NCBI RefSeq assembly: GCF_020169415.1
Contig: NZ_JAIULG010000019.1
Location: forward strand, 1-64,000
Length of the DNA: 64,000 nt
Direction: 5' to 3'
Source of the DNA: Tsukamurella sp. M9C
GTDB taxonomy: Bacteria > Actinomycetota > Actinomycetes > Mycobacteriales > Mycobacteriaceae
The notes below the pieces were generated by a model. It did no database searches. It saw only the letters and a program-made list of their open reading frames with translations, and was not told the DNA's origin. Position 1 is the first letter of the stretch; each line of letters begins with the position of its first letter. Shown here in pieces: positions 16,014 to 26,060 of the stretch. The position numbers were made by a program, and so were the translations under genes.

Positions 16014-16670
16014 TCAGCGAGATAGGCGGGTGAAGACACGGTGCACGACGCCCGCGGCGGGGCTCACCGTCGACTCGATCGAGAACCGCTCCTGCACGCC
16101 CTCGAGCCCGTCCCACAGCCGCTCGCCGCGGCCGAGCACGATCGGCGTCTCCACCAGGTGCAGGTGATCGATCAAATCGGCGGCGAGGAATTCGCGCACC
16201 GTCGACACGCCCCCGCCGATGCGGATGTCCTTCTCGCCCGCGATCTCCCGGGCGGCCGCGACGGCCTCGGCGGGCGAGGCGTCGAGGAACCGGAACTCGA
16301 CGCCGTCCTCCGTGCTGAACGTGGGCCGGGGCCGACTCGTGAGCACGATGATCGGGGTGGTGAACGGCGTCTGCTCGCCCCACCAGCCGCGCCAGGACTC
16401 GTCGGCGAGCACCTCGGGCGTGGGCGCGAACTTGCCGCGGCCCATGATCTCCACGCCGATGCCCTCGTCCCAGGCCTCGGCGAAGGCGTCGTCGACGCCG
16501 CGCGCCGCGCTGGTCAGCCCGTGGATCGCGGCGCCCCGTCGCGTGCCGAAGAACCACTCCATGAGCGACCCACCCGCATGCCCGAAGGGCGCGTCCACGC
16601 TCTGGTCCGCGCCGGTGCCGAAGCCGTCGAGAGAGATCGCGAAGTTGTGCACCCGCACCTGACCCGTCAT
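16014..16670 (-). CDS. Dihydrofolate reductase / RibD C-terminal-like family protein
   Basis: 218 residues with the fold of RibD_C/DHFR-like reductases: VHNFAISLDGFGTGADQSVD at the start, then IMGRGKF, IIVLTSRPRP, and IRIGGGVSTVREFLAADLID with HLVETPIVLGRGERLW, the usual NADPH-binding and closing strands. Most relatives are stand-alone reductases of unknown substrate; a role in folate or riboflavin synthesis is not implied. ATG 16670 is preceded by TAGCCT and seven bases, suggesting a leaderless mRNA. It lies between fadE25 and purE and is absent from that place in Mtb. Confidence 0.8.
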   Translation of the reverse strand: MTGQVRVHNFAISLDGFGTGADQSVDAPFGHAGGSLMEWFFGTRRGAAIHGLTSAARGVDDAFAEAWDEGIGVEIMGRGKFAPTPEVLADESWRGWWGEQTPFTTPIIVLTSRPRPTFSTEDGVEFRFLDASPAEAVAAAREIAGEKDIRIGGGVSTVREFLAADLIDHLHLVETPIVLGRGERLWDGLEGVQERFSIESTVSPAAGVVHRVFTRLSR

Positions 16671-16677
16671 GCGGATC

Positions 16678-16683
16678 AGGCTA
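16678..16683 (-). promoter_or_regulatory. -10 box TAGCCT, predicted leaderless start
   Basis: On the minus strand TAGCCT, seven bases (GATCCGC), then ATG at 16670. No Shine-Dalgarno sequence is visible. Confidence 0.55.
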
Positions 16684-16690
16684 GCCGCGA

Positions 16691-17197
16691 TCAGCCCTCG
16701 AGGAGCTTCTTCCGCAGCGCCTCGTCCTTGGCCAGCACCATCTTCTCGAGGTCCGCCTGGAAGGCGGCCATCCGTGACCGGAGAGCGGGGTCGGCGGCGC
16801 CGAGGATGCGCACGGCCAGGAGGCCGGCGTTGCGGGCGCCGCCCACGGACACCGTCGCCACGGGGATGCCGGCGGGCATCTGCACGATCGACAGCAGCGA
16901 GTCCATGCCGTCGAGGTGCTTGAGCGGCACCGGCACGCCGATCACCGGCAGCGGCGTCGCGGAGGCGACCATGCCCGGCAGGTGCGCGGCGCCGCCGGCG
17001 CCGGCGATGATCACCTCGACGCCCCGGTCCGCGGCGCCCTTCGCGTAGTCGAGCATCCGCTGCGGGGTGCGGTGCGCCGAGACCACGCCCACCTCGAACC
17101 GGATCCCGAACTCGGCGAGCGCCTCGGCGGCGGCCTCCATCGTCGGCCAGTCCGAGTCGCTGCCCATGATCAATCCGACGCGGGGTCCGTCAGCCAT
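16691..17197 (-). CDS. purE: N5-carboxyaminoimidazole ribonucleotide mutase PurE
   Basis: Converts N5-CAIR to CAIR in purine synthesis. 168 residues with the class I PurE loop [25 protein letters not shown] and [17 protein letters not shown] 17197 was preferred over ATG 17212 because GGAG is five bases upstream, and it gives an 8-base overlap with purK, which catalyses the preceding step. The pair matches Mtb Rv3275c/Rv3276c. Confidence 0.95.
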   Translation of the reverse strand: MADGPRVGLIMGSDSDWPTMEAAAEALAEFGIRFEVGVVSAHRTPQRMLDYAKGAADRGVEVIIAGAGGAAHLPGMVASATPLPVIGVPVPLKHLDGMDSLLSIVQMPAGIPVATVSVGGARNAGLLAVRILGAADPALRSRMAAFQADLEKMVLAKDEALRKKLLEG

Positions 17198-18416
17198 GCT
17201 CGCTCCATCCATCGGTCCACTCCGCGGTCGCCATCCAGTGCGCCGCGCGTTCCGCCCGCTCCCGCAGCTCCGCCACGTAGTCGGGATCGTTCCGGTCGCC
17301 GTCCAGGCCGCCGACCAGGTTCACGTGCCCCACCTTGCGGTCGGGCCGCCCGTCCTTGCCGTACATGTGCACGTGCGCCTCGGGCATCCGGGCCATGAGG
17401 TGGTGCAGCCGCTCGTCGACGCCCATCTCGGGCTCCGACGGTGCGCCGAGCACGTTCGCCATCACGGTGAGCGGCGCGGTCGCGGCCGTGTCCCCCAGCG
17501 GGTAGTCGAGCACCGCCCGCAGGTGCTGCTCGAACTGGCTGGTGACGCTGCCGTTCATCGACCAGTGACCGGAGTTGTGGGGACGCATCGCGAGCTCGTT
17601 GACCAGCATCTCGCCCGACGGGGTCTGGAACAGCTCGACCGCCATCACGCCGACGACGCCCAGCTCGTTCGCGAGCCGCAGCGCGAGCGACTCGGCGAAG
17701 GAGGACTCCTCGTCGGAGAGGTTCGGCGCGGGCGCGAGCACGACGGCGCACTGCCCGTTCCGCTGCACCGTCTCCACGACGGGCCAGGTCGCCCCTTGCC
17801 CGAAGGGCGAGCGCGCGACCATCGCCGACAGCTCCCGGGCCAGCTCGACCCGCTGCTCGGCGAGCAGCTGCACCCCGGCCGCGAGCTGCTGCTCCGCGAC
17901 CTCCAGCGCCTCGTCCAGCGTGTCCGGCAGCCACACGCCGCGGCCGTCGTAGCCGCCCCGCACGGCCTTGAGCACGACGGCACCGTCGAACCGCTCCCAG
18001 AAGGCCTCGACGTCGGCGACGGTGGCGATCTCCGCGAAGCCCGGCACGGGCGCGCCGAGCTCGGCCAGACGGTGCCGCATCGCCAGCTTGTCCTGCGCGT
18101 ACAGCAGCGCCTGCGGCGGCGGGTTGACGGTCACGCCCTCGGCCTGCAGCTGCAGCAGGTGCTCGGTGGGCACACCCTCGTGGTCGAAGGTCAGCGCATG
18201 CGCGCCGGTCGCGACGCGGCGCAGGTCCTCGATCCGGTCGTGGTCGCCGAGCACCACGTCGGCGCACACCTGGGGCGCGGGCTCGTCGGGGGCGGCGGCC
18301 AGGACGCGCAGGGACTGCCCCAGCGCGATCGCGGCCTGATGGGTCATGCGGGCCAGCTGACCTCCGCCGACCATGGCCACCACGGGCCGCGACCGGCGCG
18401 GTTGAACATCACTCAC
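17190..18416 (-). CDS. purK: 5-(carboxyamino)imidazole ribonucleotide synthase PurK
   Basis: ATP-dependent carboxylation of AIR to N5-CAIR, feeding PurE. 408 residues, ATP-grasp fold: N-terminal [18 protein letters not shown] (glycine-rich loop), [14 protein letters not shown], central ATP-grasp [16 protein letters not shown], and metal/phosphate residues in [20 protein letters not shown] with [14 protein letters not shown] 18416 precedes the conserved strand by about ten residues; the GATTAT six bases upstream resembles a degenerate -10, and GGAG is also present. It heads the purK-purE pair and is divergent from the gtrA-like gene. Confidence 0.94.
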   Translation of the reverse strand: MSDVQPRRSRPVVAMVGGGQLARMTHQAAIALGQSLRVLAAAPDEPAPQVCADVVLGDHDRIEDLRRVATGAHALTFDHEGVPTEHLLQLQAEGVTVNPPPQALLYAQDKLAMRHRLAELGAPVPGFAEIATVADVEAFWERFDGAVVLKAVRGGYDGRGVWLPDTLDEALEVAEQQLAAGVQLLAEQRVELARELSAMVARSPFGQGATWPVVETVQRNGQCAVVLAPAPNLSDEESSFAESLALRLANELGVVGVMAVELFQTPSGEMLVNELAMRPHNSGHWSMNGSVTSQFEQHLRAVLDYPLGDTAATAPLTVMANVLGAPSEPEMGVDERLHHLMARMPEAHVHMYGKDGRPDRKVGHVNLVGGLDGDRNDPDYVAELRERAERAAHWMATAEWTDGWSEHG

Positions 18417-18520
18417 CGCTCCATAATCGCAGGTCCACGCCGCCGCGGGGGCGCCCGGCACGGCGCACGCCCCCGGTACCGACCGCGTCACACTCTCCGC
18501 GGTACTATTCACAGTTCCGT

Positions 18521-18526
18521 TAGAGT
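18521..18526 (+). promoter_or_regulatory. -10 box TAGAGT, predicted leaderless start
   Basis: TAGAGT, seven bases (GGCGCAC), then GTG at 18534. The identical hexamer with identical spacing precedes accD5. Confidence 0.6.
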
Positions 18527-18533
18527 GGCGCAC

Positions 18534-19076
18534 GTGGCTTTCATCGAGGCGATTCTGGATCGCACCCCGGCACCGCTCCGCGGTCTCGTCATGCAGCACC
18601 ACGAGCTGATCAAGTTCGCCATCGTGGGCAGCACGACGGCGGTCTTCGACCTCGCCATCTTCTACGGCCTCGTGCTCACCGTGCTGGACGAGAAGCCGAC
18701 CGTCGCGAAGATCTTCTCCGGCGTCTGCGCCGTGATCCTCTCCTACATCCTCAACAGCGAGTGGAGCTTCAAGCACCGCGGCGGCCGCGAGAAGCACCAC
18801 GAGGCGCTGCTCTTCTTCGCGATCTCGGGCATCGGCGTGCTCATCATGGCCGCCCCCATCTTCATCGCGAACAACTTCTTCAACCTGCGCGCCACCGACT
18901 CGAAGACCACGCTGATCATCGTCGACTTCGTGCTCAACTACATCGTCGGCAACCTGCTGCAGATGGCCTTCCGGTTCTGGGCGCTGCGCCGCTACGCCTT
19001 CCCCGAGGACATGCGCGACGCCCCGGTCGAGGAGTCGATCCCCGACGACGAGACCAGCGCTTCCACCGAGCGCTGA
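18534..19076 (+). CDS. GtrA-family membrane protein
   Basis: 180 residues with four predicted membrane helices, beginning at about LIKFAIVGSTTAVFDLAIFY and ending at VLNYIVGNLLQMAFRFWALR, the standard GtrA pattern. GtrA-like proteins are thought to help flip polyprenyl-phosphate-linked sugars or act with glycosyltransferases in envelope synthesis; this corresponds to Mtb Rv3277. The acidic tail (EDMRDAPVEESIPDDE) is cytosolic. GTG 18534 is chosen because of the TAGAGT-N7-GTG geometry; GTG 18525 lies inside the -10. The histidine kinase starts 11 bases downstream. Confidence 0.85.
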   Translation: MAFIEAILDRTPAPLRGLVMQHHELIKFAIVGSTTAVFDLAIFYGLVLTVLDEKPTVAKIFSGVCAVILSYILNSEWSFKHRGGREKHHEALLFFAISGIGVLIMAAPIFIANNFFNLRATDSKTTLIIVDFVLNYIVGNLLQMAFRFWALRRYAFPEDMRDAPVEESIPDDETSASTER

Positions 19077-19087
19077 GCCTCCCGGGC

Positions 19088-20395
19088 GTGCGGCACCGGA
19101 TCCTCCGCTCGACCATCGCGGTCGTCGCGGTCACCGGCCTCTTCCTGGGCCTCCCGCTCATGTTCTACACGTGGCGCTGGCTCGACGACGCGGCCCGCAC
19201 CGACCTCCAGCACCGGCTGCAGCGCGCCTCGTCCGCGATTCTGCTCCAGGAGCAGAGCACCGGCGTGACCGACGAGCCGCCGGTCGAGGCGCTCCGGCTG
19301 CTGGTCCCCTCCGACGGCCGCCTCGTGCTCACCTACACCGACCGGACCGGGGCCCCGCGCGAGCTCGCCGTCGGCAGCGGCCCGATCGAGCACGCCATGG
19401 TCGAGGGCACCTCGCTGGGCGACGCGGGGATGCTGCGGATCGAGCAGGACTACGCCGGCGTGCGCGACGGCCAGTTCCGGGCGCTCAGCGTCGAGCTGAT
19501 CGTCATGGTGCTGTCGCTGACCGCGGGCGTCGTCGTCGCGGCGGTCACCGCGAGCCGCGTCGCCGACCCCGTGCAGGAGGTCGCCGAGCGCGCGCAGCGC
19601 CTCGCGAACGGCGATTTCCGGCCCGACCCGCACCGGCACGGCATCGAGGAGCTCGACCGCGTGCTCGACGTGCTCGACACCGCGACGGTGGAGATCGCCG
19701 ACCGGCTGCAGCGCGAGCGGCAGATCGTCGGCGACGTCTCGCACCAGCTGCGCAGCCGCCTCACCGCCATCCACATCCGCCTCGACGAGCTCACCCTGCA
19801 CCCCGACCCCGAGGTGGTCACCGAGGCGCGGGCCGCCCTCGACCAGGTCGACCGGCTCACCTCGTCCGTCGGCGACATGGTCAAGATGTCGCGGACCGAG
19901 CGATCGCCGCAGGGCACCGTCGACGTGCGGGCCGAGCTCGCGCCCCTGCTGGCCGACCTCGCCCCGTCGTTCGACCGGGCCGGGAGGCGCCTCACGGTGC
20001 TCCCGCCCGACGGTCCGCCGCTCCCCGCCCGGGCCACCGCCACGCGGGTCCGGGAGGCGACGGCGGTGCTCGTAGACAACGCCCTGATGCACGGCCGCGG
20101 CGAGGTCGTCGTGCGACTCGGCTCCGTCGGCGCGCACACCGTGCTGGTCACGGTCACCGACGAGGGCTCCGGCATCTCCGACGGTGACGCCCAGCGCATC
20201 TTCCGGCGCGGCTACTCCGTGGGCGACGGGACCGGGGTCGGCCTGGCGCTGGCCCGCGCCTTCGTCGAGGGCGACGGCGGGCGCCTCCAACTGCAGAGCC
20301 GCAAGCCGACGACCTTCGCCATGTTCCTGCCCGCGGCCGCGCCCGACGTCACGCCGGCCGGCGCCCCCGCGGCGCCGGAGCCCGAGCCCCGCTGA
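19088..20395 (+). CDS. HAMP-domain sensor histidine kinase
   Basis: 435 residues. N-terminal membrane helix (about 8-25), an extracytoplasmic sensor segment, second helix (about 137-157), a HAMP region (SRVADPVQEVAERAQRLANG) and a HisKA domain with His219 in GDVSHQLRSRLTAI. The HATPase domain has the N box LVDNALMHG, G1 DEGSGIS and G2 GTGVGLALA, so it should be active. The start is GTG at 19088, after the gtrA-like stop. No RR gene follows; an OmpR-type regulator lies at 22028-22714 on the other strand and is the likely partner, with a GMC oxidoreductase between. This pair is not present at the Rv3277/Rv3278c position in Mtb. Signal unknown. Confidence 0.85.
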   Translation: MRHRILRSTIAVVAVTGLFLGLPLMFYTWRWLDDAARTDLQHRLQRASSAILLQEQSTGVTDEPPVEALRLLVPSDGRLVLTYTDRTGAPRELAVGSGPIEHAMVEGTSLGDAGMLRIEQDYAGVRDGQFRALSVELIVMVLSLTAGVVVAAVTASRVADPVQEVAERAQRLANGDFRPDPHRHGIEELDRVLDVLDTATVEIADRLQRERQIVGDVSHQLRSRLTAIHIRLDELTLHPDPEVVTEARAALDQVDRLTSSVGDMVKMSRTERSPQGTVDVRAELAPLLADLAPSFDRAGRRLTVLPPDGPPLPARATATRVREATAVLVDNALMHGRGEVVVRLGSVGAHTVLVTVTDEGSGISDGDAQRIFRRGYSVGDGTGVGLALARAFVEGDGGRLQLQSRKPTTFAMFLPAAAPDVTPAGAPAAPEPEPR

Positions 20396-20407
20396 GCGCA
20401 ACGCCCG

Positions 20408-21979
20408 TCACGCCGCCGCTCGGGCGCGGTCCATGACGTACTCGGCGAAGGCGGTGATCACCAGTGAGGGGTTGGCGCCGCAGGCGTACCCCGGGTTGAG
20501 CGCGCCGTCGACGACGCGGATCGCCGGGTGCCCGTGCAGGCGACCGGTGTCATCGGTCGCGAGCCCGATCGGGACCCCGCCCAGCGGGTGGGCGGTGAAG
20601 GAGAGCGGCAGCGCGTTCGAGCTCGTCCCGAACCCGGGCACCGGGCCCCCGACGGGCACCCCGGGGAGCGGATCGAGGGCGATGCCGCCGTTGGCGTCGG
20701 TCACCCGGCGCAGGATCCGGGCGTTGGCCGCGCCGGCATCGCGGGTGATCGCCGCGGGCGCCACGATCAGCGCGGCGCGGCCACCCACGGTGGTCCACGA
20801 CGTCCGGTTCTCCCAGTCGACGGTCTCGGTGAAGTACGAGATGAGGGGCAGCGGCAGCGGCAGACCCGCGGTCTCGACGCGCACGGGCAGGTGATGCGGG
20901 TCGTCGTCGACGAACGCGGAGGTGACGATCGGCGCGGCCTGGAGCTCGAGCGGGCGGCCCACGAGCCGCGCGCTGAACTGGTTGCCGTTGTCGCCCACGC
21001 GCGTCCCGACGTGCTCGTTCAGGCGGGTCAGCCCGCCCGCCAGGCGGGAGTTCAGCAGCAGCTCGGTGCTGCCCCACGCGCCCGCGCCCAGATACAGCTC
21101 GTCGCACGTGTACGTCCGCCGGCGGAGCACGCCGCCGGCGGCGTCGAGCTCCTCGGCGTGCACGGCGACCCGGCCCCGCTCCTGGGACAGTCCGGTCACC
21201 CGCTGCAGGGTCCGCAGCCGCACGCTTCCGCTGCCGAGGGCCGTCCGCAGGTAGGTGCCGCCGAGTTCCCGCTTGCTGCCGTTACTGTTGCCGAAGACGA
21301 TCTCGCCCGCCGTCATCGACGGCCGGACCTCGCCGCGCAGCTCGCGGCGCACGACGTCCCAGTTCACGGTGGAGAGCAGGGATGCGCAGGACCAGCCCGC
21401 CCGCGCCATCGACTGCTCGAACTCGACCATGGCCGCGAAGGGGCGGCTGCGCCGGACGTCGTCGGGGATCGCGGCGGCGCGCAGCCGCCGGACCGCCCGC
21501 GGCACGTACTCCCCGATCAGCTCCGGGTACCGGGGCCCGTGACGGAACACCTTGTCGTAGTACTTCGGGTGCGGCGGCACCGTCGCGCCGTGGTAGACGA
21601 CGGATCCCCCGCCGACGGCGGCGCCGCGCGCGACGCCGACGGTGCCCGCGACCTCCACATCGAGCACTCCGGTGCGCCCGAGCGCCGGCTCCCAGAGGGC
21701 GTTGGGGTGCAGCACGTCGGTCCCGGCCGCGTACACCGCGGCGTGGTCGTCGTGGTCGTACGAGCGTCCGCGCTCGAGCACGAGCGTGTCGACGCCCGCC
21801 GCGCCGAGTCGGGCCGCCGCCACGGCGCCGCCGAAGCCGGTGCCGATGACGATGGCGGCGAAGTGCGTCTGCTCGGGAGCGGCCCGCACGGGCGCGGGCA
21901 GGGCCCCGGCGGCGATCGCGGCGGCGGCGCCGAGGAGCACCGACCGTCGAGTCACGGCGGGGCGGGGTTCGACTTTCAC
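20408..21979 (-). CDS. Tat-exported GMC oxidoreductase, cholesterol-oxidase-like
   Basis: FAD-dependent oxidoreductase of 523 residues. A Tat signal peptide is clear: Arg-Arg at 11-12 in TRRSVLLG, hydrophobic core, cleavage after PVRA. The FAD motif VIGTGFGGAVAA follows. The C-terminal domain carries FTAHPLGGVPIG and VVDGALNPGYACGANPSLVI, typical of class I cholesterol oxidases. Steroid oxidation is therefore likely but unproven. The start is GTG at 21979, six bases after TATGCT. An 18-base palindrome abuts that -10 (21991-22008), implying repression. It sits between a histidine kinase and response regulator and appears to be an insertion relative to Mtb. Confidence 0.82.
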   Translation of the reverse strand: MKVEPRPAVTRRSVLLGAAAAIAAGALPAPVRAAPEQTHFAAIVIGTGFGGAVAAARLGAAGVDTLVLERGRSYDHDDHAAVYAAGTDVLHPNALWEPALGRTGVLDVEVAGTVGVARGAAVGGGSVVYHGATVPPHPKYYDKVFRHGPRYPELIGEYVPRAVRRLRAAAIPDDVRRSRPFAAMVEFEQSMARAGWSCASLLSTVNWDVVRRELRGEVRPSMTAGEIVFGNSNGSKRELGGTYLRTALGSGSVRLRTLQRVTGLSQERGRVAVHAEELDAAGGVLRRRTYTCDELYLGAGAWGSTELLLNSRLAGGLTRLNEHVGTRVGDNGNQFSARLVGRPLELQAAPIVTSAFVDDDPHHLPVRVETAGLPLPLPLISYFTETVDWENRTSWTTVGGRAALIVAPAAITRDAGAANARILRRVTDANGGIALDPLPGVPVGGPVPGFGTSSNALPLSFTAHPLGGVPIGLATDDTGRLHGHPAIRVVDGALNPGYACGANPSLVITAFAEYVMDRARAAA

Positions 21980-21985
21980 CGCGTG

Positions 21986-21991
21986 AGCATA
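21986..21991 (-). promoter_or_regulatory. -10 box TATGCT of the GMC oxidoreductase gene
   Basis: Minus-strand TATGCT, six bases (CACGCG), then GTG at 21979: leaderless geometry. The box shares one base with the palindrome at 21991-22008. Confidence 0.6.
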
Positions 21992-22008
21992 TGTTGCGTT
22001 CGCAACAT
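21991..22008. promoter_or_regulatory. 18-base palindromic operator next to -10
   Basis: ATGTTGCG and CGCAACAT are perfect 8-base arms around TT. It covers the spacer upstream of the -10 of the GMC oxidoreductase gene, where a bound repressor would block RNA polymerase. The regulator is not identified; the shape fits TetR-type proteins. Confidence 0.65.
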
Positions 22009-22027
22009 GGACGCGCGTTCGGGGTAC

Positions 22028-22714
22028 CTACACGGCGTCGAACCGGAAGCCGACGCCGCGGACGGTCACGATGCGCCGCTGCGTGCCGGTGTCGTCGCCG
22101 ATCTTCCGGCGCAGCCAGGAGATGTGCATGTCGAGGGTCTTGGAGCCGCGCAGGTCGGAGTCGCCCCAGACGTCGGCGAGGATCTCCTCGCGGGTGAGGA
22201 GGCGGCCCGCGTGCTCCATGAGGAACCGCAGCAGCTCGAACTCCTTGTTCGCGAGGGCCACGTCGGCGCCGTCGACGGTGACCCGCCGCGCGGTCGAGTC
22301 CAGCCGGATGCCGCCCGCCTCCACCACCTCCGGCGCGTCCTGCGCGGGCGCGCTGCGCCGCAGGAGGGCGCGGGTGCGGGCCATCAGCTCGAACATGCGG
22401 AAGGGCTTTCCCACGTAGTCGTCGGCGCCCGCGTCGAGGCCCACCACGAAGTCCATCTCGTCGGTGCGGGCGGTCAGCATCAGGACGGCGAGTTCGGGGC
22501 GCGCGGCGCGCACCTCGCGGCACACCTCGAGCCCGTCCAGCTCGGGCAGCCCGAGATCGAGGATGAGCAGCGCGTACTCCTCGTCGAGCGCCCGCCGGAG
22601 CGCGTCGGTGCCCGTGCCCGCCACGTCCACCTCGTAGCCCTCGCGCGACAGCGCACGGGCCAGTGGTGAGGCGATGGCCTCGTCGTCCTCGGCCAGGAGC
22701 ACCCGCGTCGTCAT
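22028..22714 (-). CDS. OmpR/PhoB-type response regulator
   Basis: 228 residues. Receiver domain with acidic pocket LLAEDDE (Asp10, Asp11), phospho-acceptor Asp53 in LLILDLGLPELDG, Thr in MLTARTDEMDF and Lys in GKPFRMFELMAR. The C-terminal winged helix has VALANKEFELLRFLMEHAGR, LTREEILADVWG and TLDMHISWLRRKIG. ATG 22714 overlaps the stop of the PH-domain gene as ATGA, so the two are translationally coupled. The probable partner is the kinase at 19088-20395. Targets unknown; the intervening GMC oxidoreductase is a candidate. Confidence 0.9.
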   Translation of the reverse strand: MTTRVLLAEDDEAIASPLARALSREGYEVDVAGTGTDALRRALDEEYALLILDLGLPELDGLEVCREVRAARPELAVLMLTARTDEMDFVVGLDAGADDYVGKPFRMFELMARTRALLRRSAPAQDAPEVVEAGGIRLDSTARRVTVDGADVALANKEFELLRFLMEHAGRLLTREEILADVWGDSDLRGSKTLDMHISWLRRKIGDDTGTQRRIVTVRGVGFRFDAV

Positions 22715-23256
22715 GACCGCCGAGAGTACTCCGCGGAGCCGTCGTCGCGGCCGCGGTAGTCGTCGGCGTCGTCGAGCGCGTCGACGATGAGCGCGTGGGT
22801 CGCGGCGATCCGCGGCACGTCGGGGAAGTCGAGCGGGTCCTCCCCCGCCGATTCGACGGTCAGTACACCGCTCCGCAGCGCGCGGTCGACCAGTCGCTGG
22901 TGGTACTGCACCGAGTTGATGCGGCGCAGCGGGATGTCGATGCCGCGGCGCCGCACGATGCCCGAGCGGAACATGATCCGCAGGTCGGTGACCACGAGAT
23001 GGGTCGCGCGCCAGACCGCCCACGGGCGCGCCGTGAACCAGCCGACGATCAGGACCCACACCACGACGATCGCGAGCAGCAGCCAGTCGGGCAGCGCACC
23101 GTCGAGCTTCGCGCGGCTGAGCAGGCCGAGCGCGACGCCCGCCGCGGCGCACGCGGCGAACAGCGCGAGGACCGGCACGATCATCCGGGTGGCGTGCGGC
23201 CGGGTGTGCAGCAGGATCCGCTCGTCGTCGACGAGCGCCTTCGCCGGGAACCCCAC
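22711..23256 (-). CDS. PH-domain (bPH2-like) membrane protein
   Basis: 181 residues, equivalent in position to Mtb Rv3278c. Two membrane helices (about 25-45 and 58-76) are followed by a bacterial PH-like domain: THLVVTDLRIMFRSGIVRRR, GIDIPLRRINSVQYHQRLVDR and GVLTVESAGEDPLDFPDVP. The acidic C-terminus is cytosolic. The GTG start at 23256 lies three bases after the birA stop, so it follows birA in an operon and is coupled to the response regulator by ATGA. Function unknown. Confidence 0.82.
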   Translation of the reverse strand: MGFPAKALVDDERILLHTRPHATRMIVPVLALFAACAAAGVALGLLSRAKLDGALPDWLLLAIVVVWVLIVGWFTARPWAVWRATHLVVTDLRIMFRSGIVRRRGIDIPLRRINSVQYHQRLVDRALRSGVLTVESAGEDPLDFPDVPRIAATHALIVDALDDADDYRGRDDGSAEYSRRS

Positions 23257-23259
23257 TGC

Positions 23260-24066
23260 TCAGGCCGGTCGTAGGTGGGTGACGTCGCCGGCGGAGAGCA
23301 CGTGCCGCTTCCCGGCCGCGTCCTGCACCACGATGCGGCCCTCGGCGTCGACGTCGACGGCGGTGCCGCGGAGCACCTCGTCGGCGGGGAGCGAGACCGT
23401 CACCTCCTGCCCGACGGTGACGCAGGCGGCCAGGTAGTCGGCGCGGGCGGCGGCGGGGTCGTCGGTCCAGGCGGTCAGCCCGGCGTCGAGGTGACGCAGG
23501 TAGGCGATCGCCAGCGCGGTGCGGTCGGGGTCCTCCGCGCCGGCCAGCTGGAGCGACGTGGCCGTCTCGACCGGCAGGTCGGCCTCGGCCAGCGTGGTGT
23601 TGAGGCCCGTGCCGATCACGGCGACGAGGTTCCCGCCGGGCGCGGTCGCCAGCTCGGAGAGGATGCCGGCGGTCTTGCCGCCGCGCCCCCCGGGCTCGGC
23701 CTCGAGCAGCACGTCGTTCGGCCACTTGAGGCCGGCGCGCAGGCCGGTCACCTCGCGCACCGCGGCGACGGCGGCGACGCCGGTGACCAGCGAGAGCCAG
23801 CCCGCGCGGGGGGCAGCGGCGGCGGGCACGGCGACGGTCACCGAGATCGGCAGGAAGCTTCCGGCGGGCGCGGACCACAGCCGCTGGTGCCGGCCGCGGC
23901 CGGCGGTCTGCACGTCGGCGATGAGCACGCGGCCGGGCTCGTCGCCCGCGCGGACGCCGTCCGCGAGATCGGCGTTGGTGGAGCCGGTGCTGGGCACCAC
24001 TGACACCTGGTGCCAGCGCGTGCCGCGCACGGCTGCGGCGATCGCCGCCTGATCGGGGAGCACCAC
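23260..24066 (-). CDS. birA: Biotin--[acetyl-CoA-carboxylase] ligase BirA
   Basis: Attaches biotin to the Lys of the biotin carrier domain of AccA3 (encoded at 37148) through biotinyl-AMP. 268 residues: no DNA-binding domain, catalytic core with GRGRHQRLW (biotinyl-AMP loop), [10 protein letters not shown] (catalytic Lys), KTAGILSEL and VIGTGLNTT, then a small SH3-like C-terminal domain ([20 protein letters not shown]). The start is GTG 24066 with AGGAGG five bases upstream. It is divergent from accD5 with a 61-base gap, the same arrangement as Mtb Rv3279c/Rv3280. Confidence 0.94.
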   Translation of the reverse strand: MVLPDQAAIAAAVRGTRWHQVSVVPSTGSTNADLADGVRAGDEPGRVLIADVQTAGRGRHQRLWSAPAGSFLPISVTVAVPAAAAPRAGWLSLVTGVAAVAAVREVTGLRAGLKWPNDVLLEAEPGGRGGKTAGILSELATAPGGNLVAVIGTGLNTTLAEADLPVETATSLQLAGAEDPDRTALAIAYLRHLDAGLTAWTDDPAAARADYLAACVTVGQEVTVSLPADEVLRGTAVDVDAEGRIVVQDAAGKRHVLSAGDVTHLRPA

Positions 24067-24114
24067 GACGTCCTCCTTCTATGGGCAGTGCGGTTCGGAA
24101 TCGACTCTATTGGT

Positions 24115-24120
24115 TAGAGT
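24115..24120 (+). promoter_or_regulatory. -10 box TAGAGT, predicted leaderless start of accD5
   Basis: TAGAGT, seven bases (CGGGTCC), then ATG 24128. No ribosome binding site is present between them. Confidence 0.65.
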
Positions 24121-24127
24121 CGGGTCC

Positions 24128-25776
<1,649 letters not shown>

Positions 25777-25780
<4 letters not shown>

Positions 25781-26049
25781 GCGCCGAGCAGAAGCCGGTC
25801 AAGGCCAGCGCCACCGACGTCGAGAAGCTCAAGGCGGCCATCCGGTTCGAGAAGGGCAACCCGTCGGCCGCGGACGTCGCCGCTGTCGTCGCGGTGCTCG
25901 CCGCGGCCACCGGCTCGGCGCCGCAGTCCGGCCCGGAGGGCCCGAAGTCGCTGTGGGGCCGGAACCGCGACCGCATGCGGCCGCAGTACTTCAACGGCCC
26001 CAACGCCTTCACCAGCCAGACGCCGGTGTTCTGGACCAAGGGGTCCTGA
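25777..26049 (+). CDS. accE5: Acyl-CoA carboxylase epsilon subunit AccE5
   Basis: Small 90-residue subunit that stabilises the AccA3-AccD5 complex. The C-terminal half holds the conserved stretch [20 protein letters not shown], and the N-terminal half has [20 protein letters not shown]. It begins at GTG 25777, overlapping the accD5 stop by four bases, so stoichiometric translation is likely. It is shorter than Mtb AccE5, which has an N-terminal extension. Confidence 0.9.
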
Positions 26050-26060
26050 TCCCCGCTCCC

